Assembly (NCBI GenBank): GCA_900549455.1
Contig: UROM01000095.1
Span: 1 to 6,930, forward strand
Direction: 5' to 3'
From: an uncultured Collinsella sp.
GTDB taxonomy: Bacteria; Actinomycetota; Coriobacteriia; Coriobacteriales; Coriobacteriaceae
Length of the DNA: 6,930 nucleotides
The position numbers were made by a program, and so were the translations under genes. Below are positions 1 through 4,188 of this stretch, one piece after another. Position 1 is the first letter of the stretch. Every line of letters begins with the position of its first letter. The notes beneath the pieces are model-generated. The model was not told the origin of the DNA and did no database searches. It saw only the letters and a list, made by a program, of their open reading frames with translations.

Positions 1-49
1 ACGAGATGCTCAGGAGTCTCGTGGGCTCGGAGATGTGTATAAGAGACAG
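1..49 (+). other. Untrimmed Nextera i7 adapter at the contig 5' end
   Basis: Positions 16-49 are the 34-nt Nextera read-2 transposase adapter, ending in the Tn5 mosaic end (31-49). Positions 1-7 match the end of the Illumina P7 oligo, and positions 8-15 (GCTCAGGA) occupy the 8-nt i7 index slot. From memory this is the index sold as N704. None of this is genomic. Translated, it gives the familiar artefact peptide containing MCIRDR, which makes the first gene look as though it has an N-terminus. Confidence 0.97.
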
Positions 50-50
50 G

Positions 51-992
51 TCCAACGCCAGCCGCACGCAGCTCTTTGACCTGCGCCGTGGCTGCTGGAG
101 CGAGCCAGTGTGCGAGGCCTTTGGCGTTGACGTGGCCTGCCTGCCGCAGGTGACCGATTCCGATGGACTGTTCGGCACGACGGATCTGGGCGGCTTTTTG
201 CCGGCGCCCGTGCCCATTCACGGCGTGCTGGGCGACAGCCACGCGGCCTTGTTTGCCCAGGGCTGCCATAGCCGCGGCATGGCCAAGGCGACCTATGGCA
301 CCGGCAGCTCGGTCATGATGAACGTCGGCGACGAGTTCGTTGCCAGCTCGCACGGGCTTTCGAGCTCGCTCGCATGGCGTATGGACGGCGTGACCGAGTA
401 CGTGCTCGAGGGCAACGTGAGCTACGCCGGTGCTGTCAAGACGTGGCTGCGCGACGATCTGGAGCTCATCAATAACCCCGAGGAAGTTACCGACCTGTGC
501 TACGCTGCCAATCCGGCGAGCCGCGTCTACTTTGTGCCGGCGTTTACCGGTTTGGGCGCGCCGCACTGGGCGAGTGACGCCGAGGGCTGCGTATTTGGCA
601 TGACGCGTACCACGGGTCGCGCGGAGTTCGTAAAAGCTGCAGACGAATCGATTGCCTATCAAATCTTTGACGTAATTGACGCAATGGTCGAGGATTCTGG
701 CGCGGCACTTGCCGAGCTTCGCGTTGACGGCGGTCCCACGCGCGACGCGTACCTGATGCAGTTTGAGAGCGACTTGGTTGGCTCGCCCATCCGCATCGCG
801 AGCAATGACGAGATGAGCGGCCTGGGCGCGGCCTGGGCCTGCGGCATTGCGCTGGGCATGTACACGCGCGGTGTCGTCGACGTCTACGGCGCCCGCGGCA
901 TCGTGGAGCCGTCGATGCCCGCCGACGAGCGCGCTAAAAAGATCGCCGGCTGGCGCCACGCCGTGAAATCAACGATTGCCTACACAGCCTAG
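51..992 (+). CDS. FGGY-family carbohydrate kinase, glycerol-kinase-like (5' partial)
   Basis: This is the C-terminal 313 residues of a kinase whose family members are usually about 490-510 residues; the N-terminal sugar-binding half is lost at the contig edge. FGGY kinases transfer the ATP gamma-phosphate to a sugar or polyol in the cytoplasm. Visible landmarks are GDSHAALFAQG (catalytic Asp encoded at 234-236), MAKATYGTGSS (ATP-side loop), FTGLGAPHW, VFGMTRTTGRAEFVKAADESIAYQ (close to the second FGGY signature, with Asp where a hydrophobic residue is usual), LRVDGGPTRDAYLMQFESD and SGLGAAWACG. These align well with glycerol kinase, but YGTGSSVMM and SGLGAA differ from the YGTGCFMLM and TALGAA of classical GlpK. 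I therefore leave the substrate open: glycerol or another polyol or sugar. There is no real start codon, because residues before position 51 are adapter. Stop TAG at 990-992; a terminator-like stem follows. Confidence 0.88.
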   Translation, partial: SNASRTQLFDLRRGCWSEPVCEAFGVDVACLPQVTDSDGLFGTTDLGGFLPAPVPIHGVLGDSHAALFAQGCHSRGMAKATYGTGSSVMMNVGDEFVASSHGLSSSLAWRMDGVTEYVLEGNVSYAGAVKTWLRDDLELINNPEEVTDLCYAANPASRVYFVPAFTGLGAPHWASDAEGCVFGMTRTTGRAEFVKAADESIAYQIFDVIDAMVEDSGAALAELRVDGGPTRDAYLMQFESDLVGSPIRIASNDEMSGLGAAWACGIALGMYTRGVVDVYGARGIVEPSMPADERAKKIAGWRHAVKSTIAYTA

Positions 993-1002
993 AATGGTTT
1001 TT

Positions 1003-1041
1003 CTGGGACGGGGATTAAAAAATCATTGGTCCTCGTCCCAG
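1003..1041 (+). repeat. Hairpin just after the kinase stop (arm 1 with arm 2)
   Basis: CTGGGACGGGG (1003-1013) pairs with CCTCGTCCCAG (1031-1041) over 11 positions with one G-U. Weaker pairs continue into the loop. The left arm begins 11 nt after the kinase stop codon. The right arm is also the 5' arm of the terminator at 1031-1068, so the two structures exclude each other. Confidence 0.6.
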
Positions 1042-1068
1042 GTAGTCAATTTGGGACGGGGCTTTTTT
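1031..1068 (+). terminator. Candidate intrinsic terminator of the FGGY kinase
   Basis: CCTCGTCCCA (1031-1040) pairs with TGGGACGGGG (1052-1061) over 10 bp with one G-U, around an 11-nt loop. A C and then six T residues (1063-1068) follow. This is the classic GC stem plus U-tract and would end the kinase transcript before luxS. Confidence 0.65.
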
Positions 1069-1128
1069 GACTGGTATGATTGGTGCGACCATTCGAACCA
1101 GCTAAAAGAGCCCGTCCCAATTTGACTA
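1043..1128 (+). repeat. 86-nt near-continuous palindrome upstream of luxS
   Basis: The outer arms 1043-1060 and 1111-1128 match at 17 of 18 positions. After a one-base bulge (1061) the pairing continues with 1062-1068 against 1104-1110, then CTGGT (1071-1075) with ACCAG (1097-1101), and ends in TGGT (1081-1084) and ACCA (1088-1091) around a GCG loop. The termini read TAGTCAA and TTGACTA. It may be a REP- or MITE-like element or a purely regulatory fold; no second copy is in the window. It contains the 3' half of the kinase terminator and the probable luxS promoter. Confidence 0.65.
1051..1080 (+). promoter_or_regulatory. Candidate luxS promoter (extended -10)
   Basis: TATGAT (1075-1080) matches the -10 consensus at 5 of 6 bases and is preceded by TGG (1072-1074), an extended -10. 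TTGGGA (1051-1056) lies 18 nt upstream as a 4-of-6 -35. The predicted start is near 1087, giving a leader of about 57 nt that holds the right side of the palindrome. Confidence 0.5.
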
Positions 1129-1143
1129 TCGAGAGGATCTGCC

Positions 1144-1632
1144 ATGGAGCGCATCGCGAGCTTTTCCGTTGACCATCTGCTGCTTGAGCCCGGCGTGTAT
1201 GTGAGCCGCATCGACCGCGATCCGGCGACCGGCGCCGCCGTCACCACGTTTGACCTGCGCCTGACCACGCCCAACAAGGAGCCGGTCATGAACACGGCCG
1301 AGTGCCACACCATCGAGCACCTGGGCGCGACGTTCCTTCGCAACCATGCCGAGTGGTCGAGCCGCATTGTCTACTTTGGCCCCATGGGCTGCCGCACGGG
1401 TTTTTACTTGGTCGTGTTTGGTGAGGTGACGAGCGAGGAGATTCTGTCGCTCGTGCGTGAGCTGTTCGAGTTTGTCGCCGGCTTTGAGGGCGATGTCCCC
1501 GGTGCCGCTCCCGAGGAGTGCGGTAACTATCTGGACCAGAACCTTCCCATGGCAAACTGGCTCGCACGCCGCTACTTCGACCGCGACCTGGCCGATATCG
1601 ACGAGAAGCACCTGCATTATCAGCAGGCGTAA
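1144..1632 (+). CDS. luxS: S-ribosylhomocysteine lyase LuxS
   Basis: LuxS is a cytosolic metalloenzyme that cleaves S-ribosylhomocysteine to homocysteine and DPD, the precursor of the AI-2 signal. It acts in the activated methyl cycle after Pfs nucleosidase. The 162-residue product has the usual family length. The metal-site motif HTIEHLGATFLRNH gives ligands H55 and H59 with the conserved E58. GPMGCRTGFYL carries the catalytic cysteine C83. The third metal ligand is C126 in PEECGNYLDQNLP. The N-terminal SFSVDHLLLEPGVYV matches the family's substrate-pocket and dimer region. The start is chosen because AGAGG (1132-1136) lies 7 nt upstream. The gene appears monocistronic, with its own promoter inside the preceding palindrome and an intrinsic terminator at 1662-1692. 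No residue essential for catalysis is missing. Confidence 0.97.
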   Translation: MERIASFSVDHLLLEPGVYVSRIDRDPATGAAVTTFDLRLTTPNKEPVMNTAECHTIEHLGATFLRNHAEWSSRIVYFGPMGCRTGFYLVVFGEVTSEEILSLVRELFEFVAGFEGDVPGAAPEECGNYLDQNLPMANWLARRYFDRDLADIDEKHLHYQQA

Positions 1633-1661
1633 GGGCTTTATCGCCTAAAACGCACGGATTG

Positions 1662-1692
1662 GGCGCCTTCGCTTATGCGGGGGCGCCTTTTT
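1662..1692 (+). terminator. Intrinsic terminator of luxS
   Basis: GGCGCCTTCGC (1662-1672) pairs with GCGGGGGCGCC (1677-1687) over 11 positions, two of them G-U, around a TTAT loop. Five T residues (1688-1692) follow immediately. It lies about 30 nt after the luxS stop codon. Confidence 0.9.
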
Positions 1693-1713
1693 GTTGAGTG
1701 GACAGGACGAGCG

Positions 1714-1742
1714 TTCAAAATCGCTCATGTTTGTTCTAGAAT
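1714..1742 (+). promoter_or_regulatory. Promoter of the DUF4867 gene
   Basis: TTCAAA (1714-1719) and TAGAAT (1737-1742) are separated by 17 nt, the optimal sigma-70-type spacing. Transcription would start near 1749, leaving a leader of about 28 nt. A second small dyad, GAGCG (1709-1713) and CGCTC (1722-1726), brackets the -35 element. Confidence 0.6.
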
Positions 1743-1767
1743 GTTCGTATAGTCACATTTACGAACA
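1742..1767 (+). promoter_or_regulatory. Dyad operator candidate overlapping -10 and +1
   Basis: TGTTCGTA (1742-1749) and TACGAACA (1760-1767) are perfect 8-bp inverted repeats with a 10-nt centre. The dyad starts at the last base of the -10, covers the predicted start, and ends where the ribosome binding site AGGAG (1767-1771) begins. That is the position of a repressor operator. As RNA it could also form a weak stem beside the ribosome site. Confidence 0.55.
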
Positions 1768-1776
1768 GGAGTGAAC

Positions 1777-2421
1777 ATGCATATCTACTCTGTCTCTGAT
1801 CCCGAGTTCAAGTCCTATGGCAACGTTTGGGATGATGTTCCGTCCGAGCTCACGTCGCCCGTGCTCGAGGCGCTCTCAGCCACGCCCATTCCCGAGGGCA
1901 GCAAGTACGTAGCAAGCGCGCCGGAGCTCGAGGGCGTCAAGGATGCCGACAAGCTTGGCTTTCTCATGTTTGGCGGCCGCCCCTTCCAGCTGGGCTGGTG
2001 CAACGGCCACAACACGCAGCTCAACTGCCTGGAGTATCATCGCGCCAGCGAGTTTAACCTGGGGGCGCGCGACTTTATCCTGCTCGTGGCGCATCGCTGG
2101 GAGATCGAGGACGGCAAGCTCGATACCGCGTGCGTCAAGGCGTTCCGCGTACCGGCGGGTACGGTCGTCGAAGTCTTCAACACCACGCTCCACTACACGC
2201 CCTGCATGGTCGACGGAGGCGGCTTCCAGGTGATGGTGGCGCTGCCGGCGGGCACCAACGGCCCGCGTCCCGAGGCTGCATCCGACATGCCCGCAGCCGG
2301 TGACAGCTACTGCTACTGGAAGGCCGACAAGTGGGTCCTCTGCCACGCCGACAGTCCCAAGGCAGCCGAGGGCGGCTACGTAGGTCTCATCGGCAAAAAT
2401 CTCGACATCGCCTGCGACTAG
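1777..2421 (+). CDS. DUF4867 family cupin-like protein
   Basis: The 214-residue soluble protein matches the DUF4867 family as I remember it; no biochemical function is established to my knowledge. Landmarks are MHIYSVSDPEFKSYG at the N-terminus, then GWCNGHNTQLNCLEYHRASE (residues 73-92), DFILLVAHRWEIEDG, the turn VPAGTVVE and TTLHYTPC (H139). The spacing of H88 and E92 and the later PAG and H139 resemble the two metal-binding motifs of cupins, so a small-molecule-binding or isomerase-like role in sugar metabolism is possible but inferred. ATG 1777 is preferred over the in-frame GTG 1771 because AGGAG (1767-1771) lies 5 nt before the ATG and overlaps the GTG. There is no signal peptide. The gene has its own promoter and a dyad operator. 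A second copy of its 3' end lies 1423 bp downstream, beyond the ATPase gene. Confidence 0.85.
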   Translation: MHIYSVSDPEFKSYGNVWDDVPSELTSPVLEALSATPIPEGSKYVASAPELEGVKDADKLGFLMFGGRPFQLGWCNGHNTQLNCLEYHRASEFNLGARDFILLVAHRWEIEDGKLDTACVKAFRVPAGTVVEVFNTTLHYTPCMVDGGGFQVMVALPAGTNGPRPEAASDMPAAGDSYCYWKADKWVLCHADSPKAAEGGYVGLIGKNLDIACD

Positions 2422-2615
2422 AATCTTCCGTCTCAATCTGTAACATCTAGCGGGCTAAATCGTCTCTACCTGTTACAGATCGAGACAAACTGCAGGGGAC
2501 AGACCGAACAATCTCGATCTGTAACACCAGACCCGGTTTTGGCGGCCTAGCTGTTACAGATCGAGACAAACCGGGCCCAATCCGCCACAAAGGTGCCTGT
2601 CCCCATTGTGGTGGC
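2371..2615 (+). repeat. Direct repeat copy A: DUF4867 gene 3' end plus three hairpins
   Basis: This block is about 90% identical to 3794-4037 by hand count, roughly 24 differences in 245 positions. The first 200 or so positions align without indels at an offset of 1423. It begins in the last codons of the DUF4867 gene. Three stems follow. Stem 1 is GTCTCAATCTGTAACA (2430-2445) with its partner at 2471-2486, 15 of 16 paired. Stem 2 is TCTCGATCTGTAACA (2512-2526) with 2552-2566, a perfect 15 bp. Stem 3 is CCGCCACAA (2582-2590) with TTGTGGTGG (2606-2614), whose loop carries GGTGCCTGTCCCC. Homology stops about 4 nt before the ATPase stop codon. The stems lack U-tracts on either strand, so they are not standard terminators. 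Confidence 0.9.
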
Positions 2616-2618
2616 TGC

Positions 2619-3725
2619 CTAGAGCTGGCTGCGCAGGTAGTCAGCCATATATGGTACGGCAAAGCGCACGTAACCGCGGCGCGCCTGCTCGATAACGCCG
2701 GCGTCGATGAGGCGCCGGCGATACTTTTGCGCATAGTCGGGTGTGACCGACATGCGCTTTGCTACATCGGAAATGCGCGAAACGGCGTCTTCGTCATCAG
2801 TCATTGCGTCGAGAAACGCGACGTCTTGGTCCGATAGCGCGGCGAGCGTCGTTTCACAAACATCGTTTTCGAAATCGGCCTTTGACGCTTCGATAGCTCC
2901 GTCGACTTGCTCTGGCGTTACGCGTTTTCCGGCCTTGCAGCGATTGGCGATGTTGTAGCCGATGAGCTGCAGCATATAGGGCGAACCTTGGGTTGCACGA
3001 GCGGCACGGAGGCGAAGATCCCCTGGAATATCAAGGTCGAGCTCTTCGAAAGCCCGCTGATAATATGCATCGACATCTCCGACTGAAAGCGGTTCGAGCG
3101 TGACTTTGCGTGCGCGGTTGAGAAATGTCAGTACGCGGTCGTTGAGTGTCGCGGAGACTGCTCCCGGGAGGCCCGCCATGACGAGCGCGACGTTGAGGCG
3201 TTCGCCGACCAGCTCTTGATAGGCGGTGACGAGCTGTCTGATCTCGGGTGAATTTGCTTGGAGCTCATCGATGAGGATGAGGATGCCGTGTCCCTGCTCG
3301 GTCAGTTTGCGCGCGAGCTGTGTGAGTTTGAACTGAAAGCTTTTGGTCTCCTGCACGTCTCGTGTGAACTCGAGGCCTGCCGAGAAACCGAAGACGCTCA
3401 AACTGCCACCTGTAAGTTTGGGGAGACGATGCTTGTTGGCGTAAGGCTCGCCCGCTTCCTGGATCTTCTCAACAATGCGCTCGAGCATATCCTCGGAGGC
3501 TACGGTGGGCGTGGCGACAACAAAGCCGAGCTTGCGTGCGCGGTCGGCAAGTTCCCACAGAAGAACCGTCTTGCCGCTGCCTCGCTGTCCAAGCATGAGC
3601 GTGGCTCGGTCGCGATTGCCCGGCTCCTGCTCAAGACCGGAGATGAATGTCGAAATCACGTTCCCGCGCCCCACCAGATAGGACGGGCGATTTCCAAATG
3701 AGGGGGAGAAGATGGTTTCAGTCAT
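2619..3725 (-). CDS. AAA-type ATPase with C-terminal winged helix
   Basis: The 368-residue product is a P-loop ATPase of the Orc1/Cdc6-like and archaeal-ATPase type that genomes label 'ATP-binding protein'; the specific role is unknown. The N-terminal SPSFGNRPSYLVGRGNVI (about 7-24) is the typical family lead-in. Walker A is GQRGSGKT (46-53) and Walker B is ILILIDE (148-154). LNVALVMAGLPG (177-188) sits where sensor 1 lies, and QGSPYMLQLIGY (246-257) resembles the sensor-2 lid. Residues about 298-368 look like a winged helix (SDVAKRMSVTPDYAQKYRRRLIDAGVIEQ), which suggests binding to DNA. No membrane segment is seen. The start is ATG at 3725-3723, with AGGAG 4 nt upstream. It is the only leftward gene in the window and is enclosed by direct repeats, with codon use that looks slightly less GC-rich than its neighbours. 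Both points fit acquired cargo. No partner gene such as a nuclease, toxin or integrase is adjacent. Confidence 0.9.
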   Translation of the reverse strand: MTETIFSPSFGNRPSYLVGRGNVISTFISGLEQEPGNRDRATLMLGQRGSGKTVLLWELADRARKLGFVVATPTVASEDMLERIVEKIQEAGEPYANKHRLPKLTGGSLSVFGFSAGLEFTRDVQETKSFQFKLTQLARKLTEQGHGILILIDELQANSPEIRQLVTAYQELVGERLNVALVMAGLPGAVSATLNDRVLTFLNRARKVTLEPLSVGDVDAYYQRAFEELDLDIPGDLRLRAARATQGSPYMLQLIGYNIANRCKAGKRVTPEQVDGAIEASKADFENDVCETTLAALSDQDVAFLDAMTDDEDAVSRISDVAKRMSVTPDYAQKYRRRLIDAGVIEQARRGYVRFAVPYMADYLRSQL

Positions 3726-3736
3726 AAGTCTCCTTT

Positions 3737-3770
3737 CCTTTTTTTCCTATTTTTTCCTTTTTTTCCTATT
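3737..3770 (-). repeat. A-rich 19-nt tandem repeat in the ATPase leader
   Basis: Read on the - strand, TAGGAAAAAAAGGAAAAAA is repeated with exact 19-nt period, about 1.8 copies, and runs into GGAAAGGAG. Each unit contains A7 and A6 runs and an AGGA that resembles a ribosome binding site. It lies between the candidate promoter -35 and the start codon of the ATPase. Slippage in such a tract could change promoter spacing or ribosome recruitment. Confidence 0.8.
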
Positions 3771-3777
3771 CAGTCAA
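3749..3777 (-). promoter_or_regulatory. Candidate promoter of the ATPase gene
   Basis: On the - strand TTGACT (3777-3772) is a 5-of-6 match to the -35. Seventeen nt downstream, AAAAAT (3754-3749) is a weak 4-of-6 -10. The predicted start is near 3742. The spacer is made of the 19-nt A-rich repeat. The -10 is poor, so the exact placement is uncertain. Confidence 0.35.
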
Positions 3778-3844
3778 ATATCCCGCCGGTGAAGGCGGCT
3801 ACGTGGGCCTCATCGGAAAGAACCTCGACATCACCGTGGACTAG
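3770..3844 (+). pseudogene. Orphan 3' end of a second DUF4867 gene
   Basis: Reading in frame to TAG at 3842-3844 gives a tail ending EGGYVGLIGKNLDITVD. The intact gene ends EGGYVGLIGKNLDIACD. About 17 codons match clearly (from 3791). Upstream similarity fades by about 3770 (SVKYPAG against SPKAA). The rest of the gene is absent, replaced by the ATPase leader. In the shared part, five of the first five nucleotide differences are synonymous third-position changes, so this tail descends from a functional coding copy. Confidence 0.85.
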
Positions 3845-4037
3845 AATCTTCTGTCTCAATCTGTAACACCTAGCGGGCTAGATCGTCTCTACCTGTTACA
3901 GATTTAGACAAACTGCAGGGGACAGGCCGAACAATCTCAATCTGTAACACCAGGCCCGGTTTTGGCGGCCTAACTGTTACAGATCGAGACAAACGGGCCC
4001 CAGCCACCACAAAGGTGCCTGTCCCCTTTGTGGCGGC
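3794..4037 (+). repeat. Direct repeat copy B: DUF4867 tail plus three hairpins
   Basis: This is the counterpart of 2371-2615. Stem 1 is GTCTCAATCTGTAACA (3853-3868) with 3894-3909, 15 of 16 paired. Stem 2 is TCTCAATCTGTAACA (3935-3949) with 3975-3989, one mismatch. Stem 3 is 4003-4015 with 4025-4037, 12 of 13 paired, with loop TGCCTGTCC. In stem 1 the mismatch position differs between copies A and B, and both keep the overall fold. Together with copy A it brackets the ATPase gene. Confidence 0.9.
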
Positions 4038-4124
4038 TTGGACAGGCGGGTATCAAAAAGTGTCAGACGGGGCGGCTGCCGGGCACCTGCGCGCGAAAAG
4101 AAGTATCGGCCTGCGCCGTTGCCG

Positions 4125-4153
4125 TTGAGCGACGCGTTGTTTGCAGGGATACT
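4125..4153 (+). promoter_or_regulatory. Candidate promoter of the GH1 gene
   Basis: TTGAGC (4125-4130) and GATACT (4148-4153) are separated by 17 nt, each a 4-of-6 match to consensus. Transcription would begin near 4160, about 29 nt before the start codon. In the rest of 4038-4188 I see no gene, antiterminator site or clear operator. Confidence 0.4.
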
Positions 4154-4188
4154 GAGCCTATGACAACAGCGTGCGAAAGGATTGATGC

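Noticed and set aside
1003..1128. SAH or other riboswitch upstream of luxS
   Set aside because: The structure is plain complementary arms without any conserved aptamer core I can recognise, and the predicted luxS transcript begins inside it.
1126..1617. 163-residue - strand frame over luxS
   Set aside because: It is an antisense shadow of luxS, which has all its active-site residues.
1771..1776. GTG start for the DUF4867 protein
   Set aside because: The GTG overlaps the AGGAG ribosome site itself. ATG 1777 has correct spacing and gives the family-typical MHIYSV start.
2430..2566. CRISPR-like array
   Set aside because: The repeated 15-mers alternate in orientation and form stems with unequal spacers. 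There are no regular spacers and no cas genes.
3258..3701. 147-residue + strand frame inside the ATPase gene
   Set aside because: It is antisense to the Walker-motif region of a well-supported gene and shows no family features.
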